A DNA stretch of 64,000 bases, from assembly GCF_011764565.1 (NCBI RefSeq), contig NZ_AP022871.1:8370320-8434319 (forward strand), in the 5' to 3' direction. The DNA comes from Phytohabitans suffuscus (GTDB lineage: Bacteria > Actinomycetota > Actinomycetes > Mycobacteriales > Micromonosporaceae). This document shows positions 51,729 to 62,518 of this stretch, in pieces; the stretch's first letter is position 1, and each line of letters starts with the position of its first letter. Both the position numbers and the translations under genes were made by a program. Below the pieces are notes generated by a model. That model worked only from the letters and a program-made list of their open reading frames with translations. It was not told where the DNA came from and searched no databases.

Positions 51729-54700
51729 GTGGCACGCCGCAAGGACAAGGGGTCCAGTGTGGACCTTTCCGCCTTCGACCGGGCGGGCGCGACGGTCGTC
51801 GACAACCCGCTGGTCCAGGAGGTGGAGGACTCCTACCTGGAGTACGCGGTCTCGGTCATCCACTCCCGCGCGCTCCCGGACGCCCGCGACGGCCTCAAGC
51901 CGGTGCACCGCCGCATCCTCTACTCGATGTACGAGCAGGGCCACCGCCCCGACCGCCCGCACGTCAAGTCCGCCCGCGTCGTCGGCGACTGCTTCGTGCG
52001 CGGCACGCTCGTCTCCACACCCGCCGGGCTCCGGCCGATCGAGGACGTCGAGGTCGGTGAGCTCGTCCTGGATGGGCAGGGGCGCTCCGTGCCGGTCACG
52101 GCCGTCTACGAGAACCCGGGCTCCGAGCTGGTCCGGGTCCGCTGGTCCAACGGCCACACGATGCTCGTCACGCCCGGTCAGCGGTTCCGGGCCGCCGGCG
52201 ACGACCTGGAGACCGAGTGGGTGGACGCGCGCGACCTGGCCGGTCGCCGCACGATCGGGTACGGCGCCGCGCGGCACGACGGCCTCCGCGCCGGTGGTGA
52301 CGACCTCTACGCGTACGTGCGCGGACTTCTCACCGGGTCGTCCCCGGCGCGCGCGGACGGGCGGGTCCGCATCCACATGGTCGACCCCGAACCGGTCGAC
52401 GCCGCGTACGGCTGGGCGATCGAGGCCGGGCTCGACGCCTCGCGCGGCAAGCGCGAGGCCGAGCAGCCACACCACAGGGACCGGCACATCCTGACGTTCG
52501 CTCGGCACGACGGGCTGCTGGAGGTGGCCACCCCGCTCAGCGACGCCAAGGCCGTGCCCGCCGACGTGCTGGCCGACCGGGCGGCGTGGGTGCCGTTCCT
52601 CGCGGGTCTCTTCGACGGCGACGGGTTCGTGCGCAAGCGGTTCCGTGAGATCGTCTTCGTCAGCACCAGTGAGCGCCTGGTGCGGCAGGTCTACTCGATG
52701 CTGGCCGATGCCGGCATCCACGGCCACCACTGGTCCCGCCCGAGCAAGACCGGACACAAGACCCTGCTCGGCCTCTCCATCTCCGGCCGCGACGCCGCGA
52801 CGCTGGCCGCCGCCCTGCTGGCCGCTGTCAAGATCGGCTACAAGCGCGACGACCTCCAGCGCGTCGTCGACCTCGGCTACACGTACGGCGGAAGGCAGGG
52901 CAACGACAGGCCGCCCTGCGGCCCGGTCACGGCCGCGTTCTCGGCCGCAAATCTGGGCGACGGCCGGCCGCACCGGATCGGCTCGCCGCTCGGGCGGCGG
53001 CTCGACCAGCTCGCCGGCGGGTCGTTCCTACTGGTGGAAGCGGTGGAGGCCGTCGAGGCCGGCACCACGTACGACATCCAGGTCGGCAGCGACGAGCACG
53101 CCTTCGTGGCCGAGGGCTTCGTGGTGCACAACTGCATGGGTAAGTACCATCCGCATGGGGACGGCGCCATCTACGACGCCATGGTGCGGATGGCGCAGGA
53201 CTTCTCGCTCAACGCCACACTCATCGACGGACATGGAAATTTTGGGTCCCCGGACGATGGACCGGCCGCATCGAGATATACAGAAGCGCGAATGTCCCGG
53301 GAGGCGATGCTGCTCGTCGGGGAGCTCGGCGAGGGCACGGTCGACTTCTACCCCAACTACGACGGGTCGCTGGAGCAGCCGACGGTGCTGCCGGCCGCCT
53401 TCCCCAACCTGCTGGTCAACGGCACCTCGGGCATCGCGGTCGGCATGGCCACCAACATGATCCCGCACAACCTGGGCGAGGTGGTCGCGGCCGCGCGGTG
53501 GCTGATCAAGCACCCGGACGCGACGCTCGACAAGCTCATGACGTTCGTGCCGGGGCCGGACCTGCCGACCGGTGGGCTGCTGCTCGGCCTCGACGAGGTG
53601 CGCAAGGCGTACGAGACCGGCCGGGGGATCGTCCGCATGCGCGGCAAGGTGGTGATCGGGCCGCTGGAAGGCAGCCGGGGGCGGCAGGCGATCACGGTGA
53701 CCGAGCTGCCGTACGGCGTCGGCGCCGAGAAGGTGATCGAGCGGATCACCGAGGAGGTCAACCGCACCAAGCGGCTGCAGGGCATCGCCGACGTCAAGGA
53801 CCTCACCGACCGCGAGGCCGGCACCCGCCTGGTCGTCGAGTGCAAGGTGGGCGTCAACCCGCAGGCGCTGCTCGCCGACCTGTACCGGCTCACGCCGCTG
53901 GAGTCGTCGTTCGGCGTCAACAACCTCGTGCTGGTCGACGGGCAGCCGCAGACGCTCGGGCTCAAGGCGCTGCTGGAGGTCTTCCTCGCCCACCGGTACG
54001 AGGTGGTCACCCGGCGCACGCAGTACCGCAAGCGCAAGCGGGAGGAGCGCCTGCACCTGGTCGACGGCCTGCTGATCGCGCTGCTCGACATCGACAAGGT
54101 GGTGCGCCTGATCCGGGCCAGCGAGAACGCGCAGGCGGCCAAGGACGGGCTGATGAGCCAGTTCAAGCTCTCCGAGATCCAGGCGACCTACATCCTGGAC
54201 ACCCCGCTGCGCCGGCTCACCAGGTTCGACCGGCTGGAGCTGGAGGCCGAGGGGAGAAGCTGCGCGGCGAGATCGCCGAGCTCTCCGCGATCCTCGACGA
54301 CGACCAGGTGCTCAAGAAGGTCGTCTCGGACGAGCTGGCCGCGGTGGCCAAGGAGTTCACCGGCGAGCGGCGCACCACGCTGATCGGCGGCGACCTCAAG
54401 GAGACGCTCGCCGCGTCGGTGCCGTCCGGGCCGCTGGAGGTCGGCGACGACCCGTGCCAGGTGATCCTGTCGGCCAGCGGCCTCGTGGCGCGCACCGCGG
54501 TCGAGTCGGAGGAGGCGCCGGAGGGGCGCAGCCGCCGCGGCCGGGTCAAGCACGACAGCGTACGGGCGGTGGTGCACTCCACCGCCCGGGGCCGGGTGCT
54601 GCTGGTGACCAGCCACGGGCGGGCGTTCAAGACCGACGTGCTGCCGCTGCCGGTGCTGCCGGAGCAGTCCGGCACGGTCTCGCTCAGCGGCGGCATGTCC

Positions 54701-55350
54701 GCGTCCGAGCTGGTGCCCCTCGCTACGGGGAGACGGTGATCGCCCTCGCCCCGCTGGCCGGCGACGGCTCTCCCGGCCTGGCGCTGGGCACGAAGCAGGG
54801 CGTGGTCAAGGTGTGCGCGCCGGAGTGGCCGGTCCGCTCCGACGAGTTCGAGGTGATCGGCCTGCGCGAGGGCGACGAGGTGGTCGGGGCGACCTGGCTC
54901 ACCGACGGCGCGGAGCTGCTGGCGTTCGTCAGCTCCGACTCCTCGCTGCTGTACTACCCGGCCGGCCTGGTCCGCCCGCAGGGCCTCAAGGGCGGCGGCA
55001 TGGCCGGCATCAACCTCACGGCCGGCTCACAGGCGGTGTACTTCGGCGCGGTGCGCACCGACGACCCCGAGCACGGCGACCCGGTGGTGGTCACGTCCAC
55101 CGGCGGGAGCGTGAAGGTGACACCGCTGTCGGAGTACCCGACCAAGGGGAGGGCGACCGGCGGCGTGCGCACCCAGCGCTTCCTCAAGGGTGAGCGGCGG
55201 CTGGCCCTGGCCTGGGTGGGGCCGCGGCCCGCCGCGGCTTCCGGCAGCGGCGAGCCGGTCACGCTGCCCGACGTCGACACGCGGCGGGACGCGTCGGGCG
55301 CCGCGATGTACGGACCGGCGGTTGTGGGCCATCTCATAGAGCGCGGCTGA
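51729..55350 (+). CDS. parC: type IIA DNA topoisomerase subunit A, ParC/GyrA-like, with intein (two frameshifts)
   Basis: The DNA-cleaving subunit. Extein residues 1-87 include LEYAVSVIHSRALPDARDGL; after an intein (residues 88-468) come CMGKYHPHGDGAIYDAMVRM and PAASRYTEARM, whose Tyr attacks DNA, then the tower, coiled-coil and beta-propeller C-terminal domain. No GyrA box (QRRGGKG) is seen, which fits ParC better than GyrA. Two breaks occur: at 54251-54254 (one extra G joins LELEAEGE to KLRGEIAEL) and at 54719-54723 (one extra base joins ELVPL to YGETVIALAP). The repaired precursor is 1207 residues, 826 after splicing. GTG 51729 is the start. Confidence 0.9.
51990..53132 (+). mobile_element. 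intein in parC (381 residues, LAGLIDADG type)
   Basis: Splice junctions are clear: VVGD before CFVRGTLVSTPAG at the N-side and AFVAEGFVVHN before CMGKYHP at the C-side, with Cys as first residue of intein and of the C-extein. The insertion lies in the conserved VGDxMGKYHPHGD motif of type IIA topoisomerases. Block B reads LVTPGQRF, where the usual TxxH His is Gln. The homing endonuclease has a good second motif (PFLAGLFDGDGFV), but the first motif (YVRGLLTGSSP) lacks the acidic residue. So the endonuclease is probably inactive, and splicing efficiency is uncertain. Confidence 0.92.
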
Positions 55351-55387
55351 TTGACCTCAAGTGGGCTCGAGGTCCGAGACTCGTCCC

Positions 55388-56298
55388 ATGAGAGCGGCGA
55401 TATTCAGCGAGTTCGGCGGCCCCGACGTGCTGCGGGTGTCCGAGGTGGACACTCCGCGGGCGGGTGCCGGCCAGGTCCGGGTGCGGGTGCGGGCGGCCGG
55501 GGTCCAGCCGTACGACCTCGCGGTGCGCGCCGGCTGGACCCCGCCCGGCGTGACGCGGCCGCTGCCGCGGATCCCGGGCAACGAGTTCGCCGGGGTCGTC
55601 GACCAGGTCGGGGCGGGGTCACGGGGGTCTCCGCCGGCGACGAGGTGCTCGGCTTCGGGCAGTTGCAGGCGTACGCGGAGTACGTGGTGGTGCCGGCCGA
55701 CCAGGTCACGGCGAAGCCGGCGGAGATGCCGTGGGAGGTGGCCGGCGGCTTCACGGCGGGCGCGCAGACCGCGTCGCTCGCGCTGGAGGCGCTCGGCGTG
55801 GGCGCGGGTGACACGCTCGTCGTGCACGGGGCGGCCGGCGCGGTCGGCACGATGGCGGTGCAGCTCGCCGCCCTGGCCGGGGTGGCGGTGGTGGGCACGG
55901 CGGCGCCGGGCAACCACGAGTACCTGCGCGGGCTCGGCGCGACGCCGGTCGCGTACGGTGACGGGCTGGTCGAGCGGCTGCGGCCGTTCGCGCCGACGGC
56001 GGCGCTCGACGGCGCGGGCGGTGCCGCCCTGGACGCGTCGGTGACGCTGGTGGCCGACCGGCGGCGGATCCTCACGCTCGTCGACCACGAACGGGCCGCC
56101 GGGCTGGGCGTCCGGGTGGTCGAGGGCGTGCGGTCGGCGGCGCGGCTGGCCGGGCTCGCCGACCGGTACGCGCGTGGTGAGCTGCGCTTCCACGTCCGGC
56201 ATACGTATCCGCTGGAGCGGGCGGCGGACGCGCACCGGGCACTGGAGTCCGGCCACGGCCGCGGGAAGATCGTCCTCACCGTCCGTAGCGGCTTGTGA
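55388..56298 (+). CDS. quinone oxidoreductase / zinc-less MDR-family NADP-dependent oxidoreductase (frameshifted)
   Basis: A medium-chain reductase: MRAAIFSEFGGPDVLRVSEV start, IPGNEFAGVVDQVGAG, then VVHGAAGAVGTMAVQLAAL as the NADPH-binding fold, and the typical C-terminus GHGRGKIVLTV. No structural zinc cysteines are present, so it belongs to the quinone-oxidoreductase branch. The frame breaks at about 55615-55618: an extra G joins DQVGAG to VTGVSAGDEVLGF; the repaired protein has 303 residues. It stands alone after parC. Confidence 0.85.
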
Positions 56299-56381
56299 AC
56301 GGCCGCCGGCGGCGGCGTGGGCGGCGGCCGCCCGCGCGGGGTACGCCGCCCTCCGCCGCCGCGACGGCTGACCGGGCGCGG

Positions 56382-56761
56382 CTACCGCCGCCGGCGCCGG
56401 TGGGTCTTGAGGACCGCGCGGAGGGTGAGCAGCGCGACGATCGCGACGAGCTGCCCGCCCAGGATGACGCGGTTGACGTCGATGGCCGGGCGCCAGCGGA
56501 CCGTGCCGTCCTTGATGACGAACGCGCCGACCGGGCGGGACGAGACGCCGAAGCCGGCGCCGGTCCCGTCGCCCTCCCTGCCGCCGTCGGCGGTGCCCGC
56601 CCCGCCGCCCCCGCCGCCCCGCCGAGGATCCGGACCACCAGGACGACCGTCAGGCCGTCCTGGCTGATCGGCTCTCCGACCACGGTGCCGGCGGTCATGC
56701 TCCCGCGTAGCTTCTCCAGCAGGTCAAGCGTCCGCGCTGCCGTCTCGGTCAAGGCATCCAC
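56382..56761 (-). CDS. GerW/YtfJ-family sporulation-type protein (frameshifted)
   Basis: A protein of about 126 residues. The N-terminal part (TARTLDLLEKLRGSMTAGTV, VVGEPISQDGLTVVLVV) and the C-terminal part (GAGFGVSSRPVGAFVIKDG, then VRWRPAIDVNRVILGGQLVA) are in different frames but together match GerW/YtfJ proteins, including the GFG..S.PVGA motif and the single C-terminal helix. The break falls in a Gly-encoding G-rich run at about 56600-56625; one additional G restores it. In spore formers the family is needed for germination; in actinomycetes its role is not defined. Start taken at GTG 56761. Confidence 0.75.
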
Positions 56762-56847
56762 CCCAAGGTTCGCGTCCCTCCCATCCTTCACCCGCGGGTG
56801 CCGGCGCGGCGACGGAACGGCGGCACCGATTCAGCGGCGGGGCAGGC

Positions 56848-57437
56848 TCAGCGGCGGGGGCCAGGCCGTGCAGGAGGGTGTCGACGACGCGGCCGGCCAG
56901 GACGTCCGGGTCGGTGCCGGCGTCGTCGCCGTGCAGGGCCTCGCCGATCAGCGCGTAGTAGACCCGCCGGGCCCACTCCAGGTCGGTGCGCGCGGCGAGC
57001 AGGCCCAGGTCGCGGGCGCGGCCGAAGAGCTCCAGGCAGCGGCGGGCCACGTCGCGCTGGCCCTGCGCGGCGGGTGAGCCGGGCGCCGCGGGCAGGTCGA
57101 GCGCGAAGCGCCAGCTGATCTTGGTGCGGAGCACGTTGGCGGTGATCTCGTGGAGGGCGACCAGCGGCGGCGCGGTCTCCGGGCGCCCCTCGTCGACGAC
57201 CGCGCGGAGCTGGGCCACCGCGGCGTCGGCCATCGCGTCCATGAGCGCCTGCCGGGTGGCGAACCGGCGGTGGATCGTCGTGCGGGCCACGCCGGCGGCC
57301 TCGGCGACCTGCTCCATCGAGGCCGCGGGGTTGGCGGAGAGCACCCGCTCGGCCGCCTCCAGGATCGTCCGCACGCTCCGCTCGGCGTCGGCGCGCAGCG
57401 GCCGGGCCGCCGGGTCGGCTGATGAAGGGCTGGTCAC
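56848..57437 (-). CDS. TetR-family transcriptional regulator
   Basis: A repressor with N-terminal helix-turn-helix SMEQVAEAAGVARTTIHRRF (about 38-58) and a ligand-binding domain without recognisable motifs. In the displayed sequence the frame runs past 56848 and into the GerW gene, but a run of five C just before (at about 56856-56860) probably lacks one base: with it, the end becomes LLHGLAPRR and a stop at 56848, a typical TetR C-terminus of 196 residues. I use that end. Start GTG 57437; an upstream ATG at 57476 is possible. It is divergent from the SDR gene with a palindrome between. Confidence 0.82.
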
Positions 57438-57457
57438 CGCACATACGGTACACGTCG

Positions 57458-57483
57458 GTCGCGGCTGATGAGACAACCGCGAC
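57458..57483. promoter_or_regulatory. inverted repeat between TetR and SDR genes, operator candidate
   Basis: GTCGCGG-N12-CCGCGAC in the divergent intergenic region; a plausible binding site for the TetR regulator. Confidence 0.5.
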
Positions 57484-57551
57484 AGTCATGTTGCAGTTCC
57501 AAGGAGAAGGGCTACGCTGATGTGGCGATAACCGAGAGAAGGGACACCCTC

Positions 57552-58330
57552 ATGACCGCCCTCGTCACCGGAGCGTCGAGCGGCCTCGGCGCCGAGTTCG
57601 CCCGCCAGCTCGCCGCGCGCGGCCACGACCTCGTGCTGGTGGCCCGCTCCCGGGACCGCCTCGACGCGCTCGCGGCCGGCCTGCGGGAGCGGCACGGCGT
57701 GCGGGTCGACGTGTTCGCCCACGACCTGGCCGAGCGGGGCGCGCCGGAGCGGGTGGTCGCCGACCTCGCCACGATCGGGATCGCGGTCGACCTGCTGGTC
57801 AACAACGCGGGCTTCGGCACCGCCGGCCGCTTCGAGCAGATCCCGGCCGGGCGCGACACCGACCAGGTGATGGTCAACGTGGTGTCGGTGGTCGGGCTCA
57901 CCCGGCTGCTGGTGCCGGCGATGCTGGCCCGCGGCGGCGGCGGTGGTGTGATCAACGTGGGCTCGACCGCGGGGTTCCAGCCGTCGCCGTACTTCGCGGC
58001 CTACGCGGCGGCCAAGGCGTTCGTGCTCAACTTCAGCCTCGCGCTGCGCGAGGAGTACCGGGGCCGCGACCTGCGGGTCCTGGCGCTCTGCCCGGGGCCG
58101 ACGCGGACCGCGTTCTTCGACGTGGTGGGGAGCGGGCCGCGATCGGCGCCCGGATGATGCCGGCCGGCGCGGTGGTGCGGGCGGCGCTGCGGGCGTACGA
58201 CCGGGACCGCGGCTACGTGGTGCCCGGCCTCGGCAACGCGGTCAACGCCCACCTCAGCCCGCGCCGCCCCCGCCGCCTGGTCACCGCGATCGCCAAGCGC
58301 GTCACCCGCGCCGTCCTCGACCCGGCGTGA
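57552..58330 (+). CDS. short-chain dehydrogenase/reductase (frameshifted)
   Basis: An SDR with TALVTGASSGLGAEFARQLA (cofactor loop), LLVNNAGFGTAG, INVGSTAGFQPSPYFAAYAA and AAKAFVLNF (Ser, Tyr, Lys). The frame breaks at about 58128-58131; an extra G joins AFFDVVG to ERAAIGARMMP and continues to a stop at 58330, giving 259 residues, as for this DltE/YdfG-like group. AAGGG precedes ATG 57552. It diverges from the TetR gene, which probably represses it. Confidence 0.87.
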
Positions 58331-58346
58331 CCGCGGGCACGGCCGG

Positions 58347-59506
58347 TCAGAAGTACGTGCGCAGCACGTCCACCACGACGCCGGCGTCGTCGACGACCGG
58401 GATCGCCCGCCACTTGTCGAAGGCCGTGCACGGGTGCGAGACGCCGAACCGCACCAGGTCGCCGGGGACCAGCTCCGAGGAGGTGGCCAGGAACGCGTGC
58501 TGGTCCATCAGCCGGGTCACCCGCAGGCCGCCGGCCGGGACCGCCTCGCCCGACGCGCGGCGGACCTCGTGCGGCACCGGCAGCCCTCGTCGAACGGGGC
58601 GTCGCGCTTGCCCATGCCGGCGATGGCGAGCCCCGGCTCCGGCGTCGAGATCACCTGGGCCCACAGGTCCAGCGCCGGCTCCAGCGCCCCCTCGCCGGGC
58701 ACCCGGTTGAACGGGGTGTGCTCGCGGTAGTAGCCGTCGTCGTGCGTGACGTACGCGCCGCTGCGCAGCAGCGGGACCACCTGGTGACCGGGGAGCCAGT
58801 CACCCGGCAGCCGGGCGGCCACCACGTCGAACCACGCGCTGCCGCCCGCGGAGACGATCGCCGACGGCGGCAGCAGGCCGGCCATCTCGACGGCGGCGGT
58901 GCGCAGCAGGTCCAGGAACGCGGCGACCGCGGGCACGTCCGGCAGCCCGCCCTCGTACCCGGTGACGCCGGCCAGCGCCAGCCGGGGCGACGCCGCGACG
59001 GCCCGGGCCACCGCGAGCGCCGTCGCCTCGGTACGGCAGCCGGTGCGGCCACCCCGGTACCCGATCTCGACGAGGACCGGCAGCGGGCGGCGGCCGGTCG
59101 TGGCCGCGGCGGCCGCGACCCCTTCGAGGGAGTCGACCTGGAAGTGGAGGTCGAAGCCGGCGTCGGTCTCGGCCGCCGCCCAGGCCAGCGCCGCGGGGTC
59201 GAGGACCTGGTTGGCGACCAGCACGCGCGGCACCCCGAACTCGCGGCACACCCGCGCCTGCTGCGCGGTCGCCACCGTGATGCCCCACGCGCCCGCGGCC
59301 AGCTGCGCCCGGAAGAGCGTGGGCGACATCGTGGTCTTGCCGTGCGGGGCGAGCGCGAGCCCGTGCCGCCGCGCGTAGCCGGCCATCGTGGCGATGTTGC
59401 GCTCGACGGCGGTGCGCCGCGCGACGAGCAGCGGCCAGCCGAAGGCGCCGCCGAACAGGGACCGCCCCACCGGGTCGCCGAAACCCCAGAAACCCTTGTC
59501 CAGCAA
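58347..59506 (-). CDS. D-serine/D-threonine deaminase-like PLP enzyme (frameshifted)
   Basis: A fold-type III PLP enzyme (alanine-racemase-like N-terminal barrel). LALAPHGKTTMSPTLF holds the Lys that binds PLP (about residue 57); the C-terminal beta domain has GVSHPCTAFDKW, in which His and Cys bind the metal ion in D-serine dehydratase/D-threonine aldolase-type enzymes. The frame breaks at about 58583-58585; one extra G joins RDAPFDEG to LPVPHEVRRASG and gives 386 residues. It probably deaminates or cleaves a D-hydroxy-amino acid. It is divergent from the amidohydrolase gene by less than 50 bases, suggesting a shared pathway. Confidence 0.85.
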
Positions 59507-59552
59507 GACGGTCCCCCGGGAGATAGGCTACGTTCCACTTCGGACCGATCCT

Positions 59553-60843
59553 ATGCGCGCCCGGCGAGGAGCGTTGGCCATCCACGACCTGCTACTTGCC
59601 GGTGGGCACGTGATCGACGTGGGCGGCGGCCACGTCGGCCGCTACGACGTGGCGGTGCGGGGCGGGCTGGTCGCCGCCGTCGCGCCGCGGCTGCCGGCCG
59701 GGTCCGCGCGCGAGGTCGTCGACGTCACCGGGCGGCTGGTCACGCCGGGCCTCGTCGACCTGCACACGCACGTCCACCCGGGCGCCACCTACTGGGGGAT
59801 CCACCCCGACCCGGTCGCCTGGCACAGCGGCGTCACCACGTGGGTGGACGCGGGCTCGGCGGGGGCCTGGGGGATCGACGCGCTGCGGGCCGCGGTCGGC
59901 TCCTACCGGGTACGGGTGCCCGCGCTGCTCAACATCTCCGCGCTGGGCCTGACCGGCCGCACCGGCGAGTCCACCGACCTGGCGCACGCCGACGTCGACG
60001 CCGCCCTCGACGCGGCCGCCCGCCACCCCGACCTCGTCGTGGGGGTCAAGGCGCGGATCGACCGGGAGACGGTGGGCGCCCACGGGGTACGCCCCTCGAA
60101 CGCGCGCTGGAGGTGGCCCGCGCCGCCGGCCTCCCGTGATGGCGCACGTGGCCGCCGGCCCGCCCGGCCCCGCCGACGTGCTGCCGCTGCTGCGGCCCGG
60201 CGACATCCTCACCCACTGCGCCAGCGGCGTGGCCGCCACCGGTGCCGGCCCGGTGGTCCGCGAGGCGTACGCGCGGGGCGTGCTGCTGGACGTCGGGCAC
60301 GGCGCGGGCGGGTTCGCGTTCGACGTGCTGGAGCGGCAGCTGGCGGCCGGGCTGGTGCCGCACACCGTCTCCACCGACCTGCACGCGCGCAGCCGGTACG
60401 GCCCGGTCTTCGACCTGCCCACCACGATGGCGAAGCTGCGCGCCGCGGGCATGCCCCTGGCCGACGTCGTGGCCGCCGCCACCGCCACCCCCGCCGCGGC
60501 GCTGCGGCTGCCCGGCGGGGTGGGGACCCTGGCCGTGGGGGCGCCGGCCGACATCGCGGTGTTCGCGGTGCGCGAGGAGCCGTTCGCGGTGGTCGACGCG
60601 CACGGGCAGGTGCGGGAGGCGCCCGAGCGGCTGGTCAACACCGCCACGTACGTCGCCGGCCGCCCCCTGCCGCCGGCGCTGCCCGAGCCGCCGCCCCCGT
60701 GGGTACCCCTGACCGCGGCGCAGCGGGCGGCGCTGGACCGGCGCGACGGCGCCCTGCGCGCCCTGCTCGGCCAGCCCCTGGTCGGCCCGGAGGAGCTGGC
60801 CGAGCAGTTCCCGCGAACGTTCCCGCGGCCAGAGCGAGGATGA
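59553..60843 (+). CDS. amidohydrolase/deacetylase, dihydroorotase-like (two frameshifts)
   Basis: A TIM-barrel metal hydrolase. TPGLVDLHTHVHPGATYWG contains the first His-X-His, VVGVKARIDRETVG has the Lys that bridges the metals, and later ILTHCASG, LLDVGHGAGGFAFD and STDLHARSRYG supply remaining ligands and catalytic Asp. Two breaks, at about 60091-60094 and 60133-60136, each need one extra C to give GVRPLERALEVARAAGLPVM and 430 residues. The motif set fits the amidohydrolase/deacetylase branch that acts on N-acylated or lactam-type substrates, often beside PLP enzymes of amino-acid metabolism, as here. ATG 59553 is used; TTG 59574 behind GAGGAG is an alternative. Confidence 0.82.
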
Positions 60844-60959
60844 GAGACCGTGCGCGCGATCCCGACCGGTGGCGCTGAGCGGCTTCGACATGGAGGTCGA
60901 CGCGGTGCTCCACACCGGTCCGTAGCTTCTCGGGGCTCGATCCCAAGGCCCGCCAGGGC

Positions 60960-62314
60960 TCATCCCACGGGGGTGGGCACCGGGGCGGGCTCGGGTCTGG
61001 CGATGTCGTCGCCGACCCGGCGCGCCCACCGGCCGCCGACGACCGCGTACCAGCCGGCGATCACCGCGAACCCGGCGGCGACCACGAAGACCGCGGTCGG
61101 CGAGTGGCCGTCGGCGGGCAGGGTGAGGGCGGCGGCGAAGAGGCCCAGCACGTACGAGAGGTTGTAGGTCGTGTCGTTGACGGCGAAGACGCGGCCCCGG
61201 TAGGCGTCGTCGCACTCGTGCTGGATCGACGTGTCCACCACGATCTTCGTGCCCTGGGCGGCGATGTTGACGCAGAAGACGGCGACCACCAGCAGCGGCT
61301 GGGTGAACGACGACACGGTCAGCGGCAGCGCGATCGCGATGCCCGCGATCAGGCCGGCGACCCAGCGCCAGCCGCCGATCCGGCGGGTGACGGCCGGGGT
61401 GACCAGGGCCGCCACCATCACGCCCAGGCTGCCCGCCACCACGACGAACGCGAGCCCGGTGATCGAGTCGTGCACGTTGTCGTCGGTGACGAAGTAGTTG
61501 CGGTACAGCAGCAGCATCGCGAGCGTCAGCACGCCGAAGAGCACCCGGAAGCCCGCCTTGGCCGCCATCGTGTACGCCGCGCCGCGCCGGCTCGCCAGGT
61601 GGACGAGGCCGTCGCCCATGCCCCGCACCACGTCGCCGAGGGCCGAGCGCACGGGCGCGCGGGCGGGCGCGGTGGCGTGGTCGGGCCCGAGGTCGCCGGC
61701 GCCGAACGAGCGCCAGGCGAGCAGCGCGGAGGCCACGTACCCGAACGGTGCGGCCAGCGCCATCACCGCGTACCCGGAGTCGCCGGCGGAGACCAGCCAG
61801 TTGACCAGGACGACCGCGATGCCCAGCCCCGCGGAGAAGCAGATCGACCCGAGGGTGCCGGACAGCGAGTTGGCCGTGACGAGCCGCCGGTCCTCCACGA
61901 CGTGCGGCACCGCGGCGGAGAGGCCGGCGAGCAGGAAGCGGTTGAGCCCGATGATCGCGAACGCCACCACGACGAACGCGATGCCCTTGTCGCCGCCGTT
62001 GATCAGGGCGGCGGCCGGCAGCACGAGCGCCGCGCGCAGCAGGTTGGTGAAGACCACCAGCTGGCGGCGGCTCCACCGGTCGAGGAAGACGCCGACGAAG
62101 GGGCCGATCAGCGAGTACGGCGTGACGAGCAGCGCCGACCCGGCGGCGATCGCCATCGCGCTGGTCTGCCGGTCGGGTTGAAGAGCACGCTGCCCGCGAG
62201 AGCGGCCTGGAAGAGCCCGTCCGCGAGCTGGCTGGACAGCCGTACGCCCAGGAGTCTCCGGAACCCGCGGACGGCGAGCACGGAGCGGAGGTTGTGGGTG
62301 TCACGGGTGGCCAT
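60960..62314 (-). CDS. MFS transporter (frameshifted)
   Basis: A twelve-helix major facilitator. The motif-A region FVGVFLDRWSRRQLVV (D-R-x-x-RR between helices 2 and 3), FAIIGLNRFLLAGLSAAVPHVV and the central loop are typical of the DHA/enterobactin-exporter-like branch. The first 46 residues are in another frame: at about 62176-62178 one extra C joins GSVLFNP to DRQTSAMAIAAGSALL, giving 451 residues. No ligand can be predicted; efflux is likely. It stands alone between convergent and divergent neighbours. Confidence 0.85.
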
Positions 62315-62518
62315 GACGACCTAGCGTAAGCCCTGTTTCTGCGTTACCCGATCGTGATGTGCGACCTCCGTCCCGCGGAGTGGGTCGTGAAACGGACAGC
62401 GAGCGGGTGAGTCGCCCGTGCGGCCACGCCGTGAACGGCCGGTGTCCGCCCGCCATCGGGTCGGTACCGTCCGCGTCCGGCGTGTCGCGGTCCGGCACGC
62501 CGTGAATAGAGTTGCCAG

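Noticed and set aside
51729..55350. Calling the subunit A gene gyrA
   Set aside because: No GyrA box is visible in the C-terminal domain, and a ParC-type assignment fits a second type IIA pair away from the replication origin genes; this remains an inference.
60844..60959. Short coding frames after the amidohydrolase gene
   Set aside because: The longest has fewer than 20 codons and no recognisable features; I see only an intergenic gap.
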